Shown: positions 51,705-60,329, counted from the first letter of the stretch. The stretch: DNA of 64,000 nucleotides from Pullichristensenella sp002068815 (GCA_040772885.1 JAXGXF010000012.1:3557-67556), one strand, 5' to 3'. Notes: a model not told the origin generated them from the letters alone. Program-made: numbers and translations.

Positions 51705-52736
51705 ATGTACAACACCTTCGACCCCAACAAATCGACGCGGAACTACAACTGCCGCGTGCGCGAGAGCGTCGTCAACGGCGTAAAGCAGCTCTCGCTCGAC
51801 AACCGGTATCTGCACGTATCGGTGCTCCCCGGCAAGGGCACGGACATCGTCGAGTTCCTCTACAAGCCGCTCGACCTCGACGCGATGTACCACTCGTGGA
51901 CCGGCGTGCGCGATCCCGCGCGTCGCATGCCGACGTCGCCGGACCCGGGCGGCGTGTTCTTCGACACGTACGAGGGCGGCTGGCAGGAGCTGTTCCCGTC
52001 GATCGGCACCGCGACGACCTACCGCGGCGCGAAGCTGCCGTTCCACGGCGAGGTGCACTCGCTGAACTGGGACTACTGCGTCGAAAAGGACGCCGAGGAC
52101 GAGGTCACGGTCAAGTTCTCCGTGCGCACGATCCGGACGCCGTATCTGCTCGAAAAGTGGCTGACGCTCCGATCCGACGAGCCCGCGCTCCACATACGCG
52201 AGCGCGCGACGAACGAGGGCATGGCGCCCCTGCAGTTTTCGTGGGGCCACCACCCGGCGCTCGGGCCCGCGTTCCTCGACGGCAGCTGCACGATCGAGCT
52301 CCCGGCCGGCGAGAAGCGGCTGCACCCGTACCCCGGCACGCGGCTGAAGCCCGGCGACTACCGCTGGCCGAACGCGATGCTCGACGACGGCGCGCCGATC
52401 GACCTCTCGAAGGTGCTGCCGCCGGAGAAGAAATGCCCGATCGAATTCGGCGTCACCGGCCTTCGCGAGGGAAACGTCGAGGTCCGCAACCACAACCACG
52501 GCCTCGCGTTCGGGCTCAAGTGGGACGTCCGACAGCTCCCGTGCATCTGGTTCTGGGAGCCCGACTGCGGCGGGCAGGACTACCCGTCGTTCGGCCGCGA
52601 CTACTGCCTCGGCGTCGAGCCGTGGACGAACCTCCCGGAGCCGCTCGCGTCGCTCGCCGAGCGCGGCGCGGGCGTGCACATCGCCCCCGGCGAGACGAAG
52701 GAGCTCGAGCTCACCGCCTACTGCCGGACCTTCTGA
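51705..52736 (+). CDS. Aldose 1-epimerase-like protein (DUF4432)
   Basis: A 343-aa beta-sandwich protein of the galactose-mutarotase fold: LSVLPGKGTDIVEFLYKP-like N-terminus, PGGVFFDTYEGGWQELFPS, LPFHGEVHSLNWDY (His), WGHHPALGPAFLDG and a final CLGVEPWTNLPEPL. DUF4432 members probably interconvert sugar anomers or bind modified sugars. It lies 12 bases after the amidohydrolase, behind GGGGGCT, and is followed by a hairpin. Third gene of the LacI-linked operon. Confidence 0.85.
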   Translation: MYNTFDPNKSTRNYNCRVRESVVNGVKQLSLDNRYLHVSVLPGKGTDIVEFLYKPLDLDAMYHSWTGVRDPARRMPTSPDPGGVFFDTYEGGWQELFPSIGTATTYRGAKLPFHGEVHSLNWDYCVEKDAEDEVTVKFSVRTIRTPYLLEKWLTLRSDEPALHIRERATNEGMAPLQFSWGHHPALGPAFLDGSCTIELPAGEKRLHPYPGTRLKPGDYRWPNAMLDDGAPIDLSKVLPPEKKCPIEFGVTGLREGNVEVRNHNHGLAFGLKWDVRQLPCIWFWEPDCGGQDYPSFGRDYCLGVEPWTNLPEPLASLAERGAGVHIAPGETKELELTAYCRTF

Positions 52737-52746
52737 CCCCAAAACC

Positions 52747-52777
52747 GCGCCGCCGGGGGCATCTCCCCCGGCGGCGC
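52747..52777. terminator. Terminator hairpin at the end of two convergent operons
   Basis: A perfect 13-bp stem (GCGCCGCCGGGGG/CCCCCGGCGGCGC), 5-base loop. On the minus strand it is followed by GGTTTT; on the plus strand no T-run is present. Confidence 0.75.
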
Positions 52778-52992
52778 CTCTGTCCCTATTCGATAAACCT
52801 CGCGATCTGCTCCGCCGGCTTCCGCTTCTACGGCCTGACCCCGTCGTCCGCCGCGCAGCCGACGCGCGAGCGGGTTCGGGCCCGGCTTCTCGGCGGCGAT
52901 GAACGCGGGGCGCGATTGCGCGAAGCGGTCCGAATAATTGCGGCGGCTCTCCCGCCGCGCGATCGGTCCAAAGAAGTCGCCCATCGCGGCCC

Positions 52993-54102
52993 CTACTGTA
53001 TCTTCCCGTCGAATATCCGTATGCCGAAGCCGATGAACGACACCGGGTACCGCTCCGGCGCGTAGCGCAGGTCGTCGCCGGACGCGTTCGCGCCGGCGAT
53101 GCGCCCCTGCTCGGCCGCCTCCGGCCACAGCCCCATGTCGACTCCCTTGAACTCCGCGCAGTCGCCGCACGCAAACACGCTCTCGTCCGACGTGCGCATG
53201 AACTCGTCGACGACGACCGCGCGCGCGACGCCGAGCTCCGCGTCCTTCGCGACCGCGGCGTTCGCGCGTATGCCGCAGGAGAGGATCGCGATGTCCGCGG
53301 GGACGGCCGTGCCGTCCGCGAGCAGCACGCTCTCGGGCGTGATCTCCGCGGTCTTTGCGCCGGTCAAAATCCGCACGCCGCTCTCCTCCGCCGCCTTTTT
53401 GAGCCTCCGGGAGGCGTCCTCGTCGAGCTGGCGCGGCATCAGCCTCTCCTCGACCTCGATCACCGCCACGCCGAGCCCGCGCTTTCTCAGCGCCCACGCG
53501 CTCTCGAGCCCGAGCACGCCGCCGCCGATGACCGCCGCGGTCTTCGCGGTCGCAAGCATCCGCTCGATCCGCTCGACGTCCGCGAGCCTGCGGATCGTCG
53601 CGCAGTTTGCGCCGTCCGCGCCCGGAATCGGCGGCACGAAGCACTCCGCGCCCATCGCGTAGACGCACTTGTCGTAGCGGAACGTCGTCCCGTCGTCGAG
53701 CACGACGTGCCGCGAGGGCGCGTCGAGCGAGCGTATGCGCATGCCGGTGTATAGCTGCACGCGGTTCGCCGGATACCACTCGGGCTTGCGCACGAACATC
53801 GGGGGCGACTTGTCGCTCAGCCGTTTCGTCAGCATCGGGCGGTTGTACGGCGCCGCCGGCTCGTCGGTCAGAATCGCGATGTTTCCGGTGTTGTCGCGCG
53901 CGCGGATCGCCTCCGCCGCCGACACCGCCGCGACGCCGCCGCCCAGGATCAGGTACATATCGCCCGTGTTGTTGCGATAGGCGACCTTCCCGGGATCGAC
54001 CTCCTCGAACCGCTCCGAGCCCGCGCCGCACACCGGGCAGATGTCCACATCCCCGTCGAACACCGCGCCGCACGCGGTGCAGCGGAAGAATTTCCTATTC
54101 AT
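52993..54102 (-). CDS. NADH:rubredoxin-type FAD oxidoreductase with N-terminal rubredoxin-like domain
   Basis: A 369-aa flavoprotein. Residues 1-40 are a rubredoxin-like zinc or iron ribbon (RCTACGAVFDG and DICPVCGAGSE). The pyridine-nucleotide-disulfide-oxidoreductase fold follows: FAD motif LILGGGVAAVSAAEAI, NAD motif AVIGGGVLGLESAWAL and SVFACGDCAEF. The protein ends soon after (FIGFGIRIFDGKIQ), so the C-terminal dimer domain is short or missing. It probably passes electrons from NADH to rubredoxin-type acceptors in oxygen defence. The start overlaps the thioesterase stop by 8 bases, so the two are cotranscribed. Confidence 0.88.
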   Translation of the reverse strand: MNRKFFRCTACGAVFDGDVDICPVCGAGSERFEEVDPGKVAYRNNTGDMYLILGGGVAAVSAAEAIRARDNTGNIAILTDEPAAPYNRPMLTKRLSDKSPPMFVRKPEWYPANRVQLYTGMRIRSLDAPSRHVVLDDGTTFRYDKCVYAMGAECFVPPIPGADGANCATIRRLADVERIERMLATAKTAAVIGGGVLGLESAWALRKRGLGVAVIEVEERLMPRQLDEDASRRLKKAAEESGVRILTGAKTAEITPESVLLADGTAVPADIAILSCGIRANAAVAKDAELGVARAVVVDEFMRTSDESVFACGDCAEFKGVDMGLWPEAAEQGRIAGANASGDDLRYAPERYPVSFIGFGIRIFDGKIQ

Positions 54103-54571
54103 GGATTCCTCTCCTTCCGGCCCGCGCGCGCTTGCGCAGCTCGCCGGCCGCCCATTCCGATCGCTCCTCGTCGGTCTCGAGGATCAGCCCCGGAACCTCG
54201 GTCGGCCTGCCGTCCGCGCCGAGCGCGACCAGCACGAGGTACGCCCGGTTGACGAGCTCGCGGTTCCCGTCGAGCCGCTCGACGTACGTGTCGACGCGCA
54301 CCTCCATCGAGGTCCTGCCGACGTGCGTCACGCGCCCGGTCAGGACGATCGTGTCGTCGACGCGCGCCGGATGCACGAACGACAGCTCGTCGACCGACGC
54401 AGTCGTCACGCTCGACCCCGCGTGCCTGCGCGCGACCACCCCCGCGACGACGTCGATCCACGCCATCAACTGCCCGCCGAACAGCCGGCACATGCCGTTG
54501 CCGTGCTGCGGGAAGATGATCTGCACCTGCTCGGTATAGGAATCCCCGACGCGCTTCATCGCGCGCTCCAT
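54095..54571 (-). CDS. Acyl-CoA thioesterase, hotdog fold
   Basis: A 158-aa hotdog-fold protein of the YciA/BFIT type: VQIIFPQHGNGMCRLFGGQL and MAWIDVVAGVVARRHAG hold the catalytic region, DELSFVHPARVDDTIVL the second strand. It hydrolyses acyl-CoA to free acid and CoA. ATG 54571 is chosen over TTG 54577 because GGGGGG is 7 bases upstream. Followed, with an 8-base overlap, by the rubredoxin-reductase-like gene. Confidence 0.9.
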   Translation of the reverse strand: MERAMKRVGDSYTEQVQIIFPQHGNGMCRLFGGQLMAWIDVVAGVVARRHAGSSVTTASVDELSFVHPARVDDTIVLTGRVTHVGRTSMEVRVDTYVERLDGNRELVNRAYLVLVALGADGRPTEVPGLILETDEERSEWAAGELRKRARAGRRGIHE

Positions 54572-54597
54572 GCGCAAGCCCCCCGTCCTTGATACAC

Positions 54598-54633
54598 CGT
54601 TCGGCCCGCCCGCAATCGCCGGCCGGCCGAACG
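54598..54633 (-). terminator. Hairpin after the amidase gene
   Basis: CGTTCGGCC paired with GGCCGAACG, with GC-rich interior, between the amidase stop and the thioesterase start. No T-run on the minus strand, so termination may be partial. Confidence 0.5.
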
Positions 54634-54649
54634 CGCGAATTTTTTCCGT

Positions 54650-55474
54650 CTATCTCCCCATGTACGCGCAGATGCCCTCGACCATGCCGGAGACGAGCTT
54701 GTCCTGATACGCCGGGTCGTTGAGCTTCAAATCCTCTTCCCTGTTCGACATGAAGCCCATCTCGACGAGGATCGACGGGACCTCCGACCAGTTGAGCCCG
54801 GTGTACGTGTCGCGGCGGAAGATGCCGTCCTCGTTCGCGCCGGTCGCCGCGATCATCGCGGGCATCAGCGCCTCGGCCGCGCGCAGGCACTCGTCGGCGT
54901 TCGTGCCGGTCTTGCGGATGTAGAGGCCGATGCCGTTCGCCTTCGTGTTCGTCGAGCCGTTGCAGTGTATGCGCAGCACGAGGTCGACGCCCAATTCGTT
55001 CATCATGATCGCGCGCTCCTGGTTCGAGATGTCGACGTCCTCGGTCTCGCGCGTCAAAAAGACCTCGCAGCCGAGCGCCTCGAGCGCGTCGCGCAGCTTC
55101 AGCGACACCTCGAGGTTCACGACGTGCTCCGCGACGCCGGTCGCGCGCCCGGACGTCCCGGAGGAGACCTTCGCCTTCTTCTCGGAGCTCCCGGGCGCGA
55201 TCGCCTCGAGCTGGCTGTTCTGCTTCGCCTGATGCCCGGGGTCGATGCCGATCTTGACGCCCGAGAGCCTGCCCGGTACCACCGTCTCCATCGGCGGCAG
55301 CGTCGGCATGTCCTCCGGAAGCGTCGGCTCCGCCGGCGCGAGCCCGGCGGGCCGGGCGGATGGCTGCGCAGGCTCCGCGGTTTGCGCAGGTTCCGCCCCG
55401 GTCTGGTTCACGACAAGGGAAAGGAGCGACAGGAGCGCGAGGGCGATCAGAAACACCCTTCGGAATCGCCTCAT
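54650..55474 (-). CDS. N-acetylmuramoyl-L-alanine amidase (amidase_3)
   Basis: A 274-aa exported zinc amidase that cuts the bond between muramic acid and the stem peptide. The signal sequence (LIALALLSLLSLVVNQTGA) is followed by a Pro/Ala linker and the amidase_3 domain (about 75-274): GVKIGIDPGHQAK (zinc His), TGVAEHVVNLEVSLKLRDAL (Glu), LRIHCNGSTN (His) and ILVEMGFMSNREEDLKL (catalytic Glu). A loop near 95-112 is rich in Ser/Lys. Its ATG overlaps the stop of the TetR gene (ATGA), so a TetR regulator controls its synthesis. Confidence 0.95.
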   Translation of the reverse strand: MRRFRRVFLIALALLSLLSLVVNQTGAEPAQTAEPAQPSARPAGLAPAEPTLPEDMPTLPPMETVVPGRLSGVKIGIDPGHQAKQNSQLEAIAPGSSEKKAKVSSGTSGRATGVAEHVVNLEVSLKLRDALEALGCEVFLTRETEDVDISNQERAIMMNELGVDLVLRIHCNGSTNTKANGIGLYIRKTGTNADECLRAAEALMPAMIAATGANEDGIFRRDTYTGLNWSEVPSILVEMGFMSNREEDLKLNDPAYQDKLVSGMVEGICAYMGR

Positions 55475-56178
55475 GCGTCCTCCTCCTTCGGCGGCTCGAA
55501 ATCCTTCAAGACCGCGCGGCAGACCTTCAGCACGCGGTCGACGTCGAACAGCCGAACCGACCCATACGGCGCGTTGAGGATCAATTCCACGGTGTCGCGG
55601 TAGACGTTCAGCGCGTCGACGACTTGAACGACGCACTCGGGCTTGCCGCAGCCCTCGACGAGCAGCCGCGCCGCGTCGTCGTTGACGTCGTGCGCGAGAA
55701 GCAGTATCAGCCGCCCGATGCCGCCCGGCTGCCGGGTGTAGAAAACGCCCTCGCGCATGCCCTGCTGGACGATCTCGTCCATCAGCGGCGAGAGCTTCTC
55801 CATCGTCACGCTCTTCGTGCACTCGAGCAGCGCCGCGTCCCCGTTGCGGTAGCAGACGTTGAGCACCATCGACACGAACTCCGGCGCCTCGCGCTCGAAC
55901 AGGTTCAAAAGCGAAAACAGCCGGTTCAGCTTCTCGACCGCGCCCAGGGACGACGAGCGTATCTCCCGGATCGCGACCGCGAAGCGCCCCTCCGCGCGGC
56001 GCACGCTGACCGCGTTCAGCACGGCCATCTTCGACTCAAAGTGGTGATAGAACCCTCCTTTCGAGAGCCCCATCTCGTCCAGTATGTCCTGCACGGAAGT
56101 CTCCTCGTAGCCGCGCTCGAAAAACAGCTTCTCCGCCGTATCCAGTATCCCCACCCTGCGCAAATCGCCCTTTTTCAT
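55471..56178 (-). CDS. TetR-family transcriptional regulator
   Basis: A 235-aa regulator with an N-terminal helix-turn-helix (ILDTAEKLFFERGYEETSV, then DEMGLSKGGFYHHFESK) and a long helical ligand domain. The ATG at 56178 has GGGGGG upstream. The promoter is full consensus and contains a near-palindrome, so autorepression is likely. The amidase gene is translationally coupled. Its ligand may be a wall-active or toxic compound (inference). Confidence 0.95.
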   Translation of the reverse strand: MKKGDLRRVGILDTAEKLFFERGYEETSVQDILDEMGLSKGGFYHHFESKMAVLNAVSVRRAEGRFAVAIREIRSSSLGAVEKLNRLFSLLNLFEREAPEFVSMVLNVCYRNGDAALLECTKSVTMEKLSPLMDEIVQQGMREGVFYTRQPGGIGRLILLLAHDVNDDAARLLVEGCGKPECVVQVVDALNVYRDTVELILNAPYGSVRLFDVDRVLKVCRAVLKDFEPPKEEDA

Positions 56179-56200
56179 CTGTGACCCCCCCTGCACAACC

Positions 56201-56230
56201 ATTATAGCAGAACAAACCAAAGTCTGTCAA
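56201..56230 (-). promoter_or_regulatory. Consensus promoter with candidate TetR operator
   Basis: On the minus strand -35 TTGACA (56225-56230) and -10 TATAAT (56201-56206), 18-base spacer. The spacer and -35 hold ACAGACtttgGTTTGT (56212-56227), a palindrome with one mismatch, a likely site for the TetR protein encoded next to it. Confidence 0.8.
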
Positions 56231-56336
56231 TCTCGGTTTGTCGGCGTGCCAATCCCGTATACGGCCCGCCGACCCCCCGAGACCCTGCTCCTGACCCTCA
56301 ACCTTTCTCCTCCCCCCCCTCCCCCCAAAAACCCAA

Positions 56337-56360
56337 GGGGCGCGGCTCGCGCCGCGCCCC
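56337..56360 (-). terminator. Terminator of the sugar transporter operon
   Basis: GGGGCGCGGC paired with GCCGCGCCCC, 4-base loop, followed on the minus strand by TTGGGTTTTT, 25 bases past the binding-protein stop. Confidence 0.8.
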
Positions 56361-56384
56361 CGCGATTCGTCCTGTCCTCCGCCC

Positions 56385-57356
56385 TTACGCGGCGTCGTAG
56401 CCGTTCGGGAAGGGGTAGTACTGGGTGATGTTCTCGTGGTCGCCCATGTACAGCGGGATATTGACCGTGCGGTCAAAGATCGTCTCGCCGGCGGGCTTGC
56501 CGTCCTTGAGGAAGGCGATGTAGCTCTCGAGCGTGATGCGGGCGATCTCGGCCGGGTCGACGATCAGGCCGGCCTTGTAGATCGGGTGATCGTTGTACAG
56601 CGCGCAGAACGGCTCGTCGCCGTAGGCGCCCATGCAGAACACGTACTTGTCCAGGCCGCGCGCCTCGATGGCGGACACGGCGCCCCACGCGCCGTTGTCG
56701 ACGACGGAGACGACGATGTCGAAGTCATCTGTGTAGTTCATGATGGCGTTCGCGCCGGTCTCGCGGTTGCCCGCGCAGTCGGCCTTGTAGACGACCTCGA
56801 TGCCGGTGCCCTTGATCGTGTCTTCGAACGCGACCTCGCGGGTCATGCAGTGCTCGGAAGAGTAGTTGCCGATCAGGATGACCTTGGCCTTGCCGCCCAT
56901 ATTCTCGTTGACCCAGTCGATGACGTAGTTGGCAGTGATGACGCCCGTCTCGTACTGATCCCAGCCGGTGTGGGTGATGACGCCCTCGAACGCGGGCGCG
57001 GAGTCATAGGTGAACACGGGGATGCCCGCCTCGTTGGCCTTGATGAAGGCTTCGGTGCAGCCGTCGGTGGTCGCCGGGTCGGCGAAGATGACGTCAACCT
57101 TATTGGCGATGTAGGTCTCGATCTGACGGGTCTGAACCTCGGCGTTCAGCTCGCCGTCATCGACGACGATCTCCGCGCCGAGCGCCTTCGCCTGCTTTTC
57201 AAACTCCTCCGCGAGCAAGAAGCACCACACGTCGCCCTTGTAGACGATCGTGTTGCCGATCTTCTTGCCGGCGAGCGGGAGCTCCTCCGCGCCGGCGACC
57301 GAAATCACCGAAAGGGCGAGAAGCATAACCAGTACCAGAGCCGCAAGTTTCTTCAT
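56385..57356 (-). CDS. Sugar ABC transporter substrate-binding protein
   Basis: A 323-aa exported sugar receptor of the type-I periplasmic-binding fold. The signal sequence (AALVLVMLLALSVISVAGAEE) lacks a lipobox Cys, like the other receptor in this window. Core motifs: KKIGNTIVYKGDVWCFLLAE, YIANKVDVIFADPATTDGC and IVVSVVDNGAWGAVSA. It is the last gene of its operon, separated from the ATPase by 59 bases with a hairpin that may raise its mRNA level. The start follows AAGGAGGAAG. Ligand probably an amino sugar, from the NagA operon just upstream (inference). Confidence 0.88.
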   Translation of the reverse strand: MKKLAALVLVMLLALSVISVAGAEELPLAGKKIGNTIVYKGDVWCFLLAEEFEKQAKALGAEIVVDDGELNAEVQTRQIETYIANKVDVIFADPATTDGCTEAFIKANEAGIPVFTYDSAPAFEGVITHTGWDQYETGVITANYVIDWVNENMGGKAKVILIGNYSSEHCMTREVAFEDTIKGTGIEVVYKADCAGNRETGANAIMNYTDDFDIVVSVVDNGAWGAVSAIEARGLDKYVFCMGAYGDEPFCALYNDHPIYKAGLIVDPAEIARITLESYIAFLKDGKPAGETIFDRTVNIPLYMGDHENITQYYPFPNGYDAA

Positions 57357-57380
57357 TGTATCTTCCTCCTTGATGTTTTA

Positions 57381-57404
57381 TTCAACGGGGCGTCCCCGTT
57401 TGAA
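57381..57404 (-). promoter_or_regulatory. Intercistronic hairpin before the binding-protein gene
   Basis: TTCAACGGGG and CCCCGTTTGAA pair around a 3-base loop, between the ATPase stop and the receptor start. Such hairpins often protect the receptor mRNA so that it is made in excess. Confidence 0.5.
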
Positions 57405-57415
57405 TCGTTGTTGCG

Positions 57416-58906
57416 CTACACGCACAGCGCCATGATGCGCTCCTGGTTCGCCTCCTCGCGGGTCAGCTCGCCCTTCTTCTGCCCCTCGTGCATGACCATG
57501 ATGCGGTCGCACATGCCCAGGAGCTCCGGCATCTCGGACGAGATCACGATGACGGTCTTGCCCTCCTTGACCATCTCCGTCATCAGCCGATAGATTTCGG
57601 CCTTCGCGCCGACGTCGATGCCGCGGGTCGGCTCGTCGAGGATCAATATCTCGCTGTCCTGCATCAGCCACTTCGCGACGACGACCTTCTGCTGGTTGCC
57701 GCCGGAGAGGAACTGCACCTGCGTCTCGAGCGAGGGCATCACGACGCGCAGCTTCTTCGCGTACTCCGTGCCGTAGCGGTTGACGAGCCGCTTCCGAACG
57801 ATCCCGGCGCGGATGACTTTTTTGAGGTTCACCATGCAGATGTTCGTCTTGATGTCGAATATCTGCACGAGCCCCTGCTTCTTCCGGTCCTCGGGGATCA
57901 GCCCCAGCCCGTCGTGGATCGCGTCGCGAAAGCCGCGGTAGTTGACCTTCTTGCCCCGGACGAACACCTCGCCCGAATCGAGCCGGTCGATCCCCAAGAT
58001 CGCGCGCGCGAGCTCCGTCCGCCCCGAGTCGACGAGCCCGGAAATCCCGAAGATCTCGCCCTTCTTGACCGAGAAGCTGATGTCCTTGAGGACGCCCCTG
58101 CGCACGATGCCCTTCGCCTCGAGCACGGTCTCGCCGATTGCGATCTCCTCCTTGGGGTACTGCTGCCCGAGCTCGCGGCCGACCATCATCGCGATCAACC
58201 GGTCGCGCGTGACCGACGAGACCGGCACGGTGCCTATGTGCTTCCCGTCGCGCAGCACCGTCACCATGTCCGCGAGCTCGAAGATCTCGTCGAGCCTGTG
58301 CGAGATGTAGATGATCGTGATGCCCTCGTCGCGCAGCTTGCGGACGATGCCGAACATGATCTCGAGCTCGCGCTCGGTCAGGGTCGCCGACGGCTCGTCC
58401 ATGATCAAAAGCTTCATCTCGAGGTTGACCGCCTTGCAGATTTCGACGATCTGCTGCTTGGCGACCGAGAGGGCGCTCACCGGCGCGTTGACGTCGATGT
58501 CGATGCCGAGGTCGCGGATGATCTGCCTCGCGCGCTTCTTCATCGTCTTCCAGTCGACGAGCCCGAGCTTTGTGTAGACGAGGTTCCCGACGAACATGTT
58601 CTCGGCGACGGTCAGCGGATCGGCCAGCTTGATCTCCTGGTGGACGACGCCGATGCCCGCCTGGTGCGACTCGTGCGGCGTGCGGAAGGCGACGTTGTCC
58701 CTGCCGTTGAAGTGGAGAGCTCCCTCGTCCGCGTGGTAGATGCCCGCGAGTATCTTGATCAGCGTCGACTTTCCCGCGCCGTTTTCGCCGACCAGCGCGT
58801 GGATCGTCCCGCGCTTCACGTCAAAGCTCACGCCGTCCAGCGCCTTGACGCCGGGGAAGCTCTTCGTTATGCCCTGCAATCTCAGAATGTATTCGTTCTC
58901 CATCAT
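57416..58906 (-). CDS. Sugar ABC transporter ATP-binding protein (dual NBD)
   Basis: A 496-aa duplicated ATPase. First half: GENGAGKST, LSVAKQQIVEICKAV and LLIMDEPSATLTE. Second half: degenerate P-loop GLVDSGRTEL, LSGGNQQKVVVAKWL and LILDEPTRGIDVGA. It drives the permease encoded just upstream. The ATG at 58906 follows AAAGGA. Operon order is permease, ATPase, receptor, the reverse of rbs. Confident. Confidence 0.95.
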   Translation of the reverse strand: MMENEYILRLQGITKSFPGVKALDGVSFDVKRGTIHALVGENGAGKSTLIKILAGIYHADEGALHFNGRDNVAFRTPHESHQAGIGVVHQEIKLADPLTVAENMFVGNLVYTKLGLVDWKTMKKRARQIIRDLGIDIDVNAPVSALSVAKQQIVEICKAVNLEMKLLIMDEPSATLTERELEIMFGIVRKLRDEGITIIYISHRLDEIFELADMVTVLRDGKHIGTVPVSSVTRDRLIAMMVGRELGQQYPKEEIAIGETVLEAKGIVRRGVLKDISFSVKKGEIFGISGLVDSGRTELARAILGIDRLDSGEVFVRGKKVNYRGFRDAIHDGLGLIPEDRKKQGLVQIFDIKTNICMVNLKKVIRAGIVRKRLVNRYGTEYAKKLRVVMPSLETQVQFLSGGNQQKVVVAKWLMQDSEILILDEPTRGIDVGAKAEIYRLMTEMVKEGKTVIVISSEMPELLGMCDRIMVMHEGQKKGELTREEANQERIMALCV

Positions 58907-58939
58907 TCCCTGTCCTTTCCCAAAAGTTGGGGCGGATGG

Positions 58940-59959
58940 CTACACGCGCTTCCGGTTGCGCAGCACGTCCAGCGTCACGGCGATGACGAGCACGATGCCC
59001 TTGAGAACGTCCTGCATGAACGCATCGACCTTCCACTGCGTCATTCCGTTGAACAGCAGCATCACGAAGATGATGCCGAACATCGTGCCGATCAAGCGCC
59101 CCTTGCCGCCGGTCAGGCTGATGCCGCCGATGATCGAGCCGATGACCGCGTCGAACTCGTAGCTCTGTCCGTTCGTGATCGCGACCGAGTTCAGCCGGCT
59201 CATCAGCACGACGCCCGAGAACGCCGCCAGGAAGCCCGCCATCACAAACGCGAGGAACGTGTACCGCTTGACGTTGATGCCGGCGAAGAACGCCGCTTCC
59301 TTGTTGCCGCCGACCGCGTAGATGTTGCGGCCGAGCTTCGTCTTTGTGAAGATGAACTGCGCGAAGATGTAGATGCCCAGCATCAGCACGACGCACCAGG
59401 GCAGGTTCTTTTTCAGAATCTCCGGAAATGCGAACCCGCGGCCGAGCCACGCGATCGAGTTCGGGAACGTCGCGATCGGCGTCGCGTTCGTGATGACCTT
59501 CGCGAGGCCGTAGCAGACGTTCTGCAAGCCCAAGGTCGCGATGAACGCCGGGAGGCCTACGTACGCGGTCAGAAGGCCGTTGCATACGCCGATGAACGTG
59601 CCCGCCGCGAGGATGATCAGGATCACCAGCGTCGGGTTCATCGGCGCCATGCCGTCGTAGAGCATGCCCTTCATCAAAAGCGCGCCGAGGCAGCTCGTGA
59701 ACGCGACGTTTCGCCCGAGCGAGAGGTCAAAGTTGCCGGTCAAGAGGATGATCGCCTGGCCGAGCGCGCAGATGGCCACCGTCGAGGACTGAAGCAGTAT
59801 GAGCTTTAGGTTGTCCCACTGCAGGAACTTCTCCGTAGTGAGCGACAGTATGGCGCCCAGAAAAATGATGCCCAATACGGACATGAAGTCCTTGCTGAAT
59901 TTCGAGAGTGCCTTGAGAACGGGGTTCTCTTTCGCAGCCCTGGCGCCGACTTGACTCAT
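58940..59959 (-). CDS. Sugar ABC transporter permease (RbsC family)
   Basis: A 339-aa membrane protein with about eight to ten helices and family blocks GQAIILLTGNFDLSLGRNVA and GGISLTGGKGRLIGTM. The ATG at 59959 has GGGAGG about 10 bases upstream; the frame continues up without a site. First gene of the transporter operon, transcribed from the promoter at 59999. A single permease gene implies a homodimer. Confidence 0.92.
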   Translation of the reverse strand: MSQVGARAAKENPVLKALSKFSKDFMSVLGIIFLGAILSLTTEKFLQWDNLKLILLQSSTVAICALGQAIILLTGNFDLSLGRNVAFTSCLGALLMKGMLYDGMAPMNPTLVILIILAAGTFIGVCNGLLTAYVGLPAFIATLGLQNVCYGLAKVITNATPIATFPNSIAWLGRGFAFPEILKKNLPWCVVLMLGIYIFAQFIFTKTKLGRNIYAVGGNKEAAFFAGINVKRYTFLAFVMAGFLAAFSGVVLMSRLNSVAITNGQSYEFDAVIGSIIGGISLTGGKGRLIGTMFGIIFVMLLFNGMTQWKVDAFMQDVLKGIVLVIAVTLDVLRNRKRV

Positions 59960-59998
59960 CTTGAAAATACCTCCCGCTATTTGGACTCTGTAACCGTT

Positions 59999-60046
59999 AT
60001 TATAACATCTGCGAAACTCCGAATCAATTGATCCGGCCGGCAATTG
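59999..60046 (-). promoter_or_regulatory. Transporter promoter with upstream CAATTG operator
   Basis: On the minus strand -35 TTGATT (60022-60027) and -10 TATAAT (59999-60004), 17-base spacer. CAATTG-AT-CCGGCCGG-CAATTG at 60025-60046 is a layered palindrome that overlaps the -35, a candidate operator. Confidence 0.7.
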
Positions 60047-60329
60047 TTATTAATCCGTAAAAACTTAACACTCCCGTCCAAATTCGACGGAGCGCGGCGG
60101 CCGGATTTCCCAATCCGCAACCGGCCGCCGCAGCCCCGCCGGGCCCTTTGCCCGGTTTGCCGACCTACAGCATTCTTCGGGTCGCCGCCCGTCGATCTCC
60201 ATTCCCGCCCGGCCTTCCGGTTCGCGAACGCCGCCGCGACCCCGCCGGACGCCTCCGGACTGCCCCCGGCACACAGCGCCCGACCTTTCCCGGCTGAAAA
60301 CCCCGCGACCGCCGGCCCCCCGGAACCTC
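60047..60329. other. Gap between amino-sugar and transporter operons
   Basis: No gene seen. It contains a strong inverted repeat at 60094-60131 (11-bp arms GCGGCGGCCGG/CCGGCCGCCGC) that may end the amino-sugar operon, though without an adjacent T-run. The remainder is GC-rich and unremarkable. Confidence 0.55.

Noticed and set aside
52718..52984. An 88-codon minus-strand ORF after the rubredoxin-reductase-like gene (MGDFFGPIARRESRRN)
   Set aside because: It has a plausible ribosome site, but its frame runs through the terminator hairpin into the convergent gene and shows no family pattern. A nearby alternative frame reads KPAEQIARFIE-stop, so some eroded gene end is possible but not supportable.
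60094..60131. Riboswitch or structured RNA between the two sugar operons
   Set aside because: Only a single long inverted repeat is seen, with no recognisable aptamer pattern; terminator or chance GC dyad is simpler.
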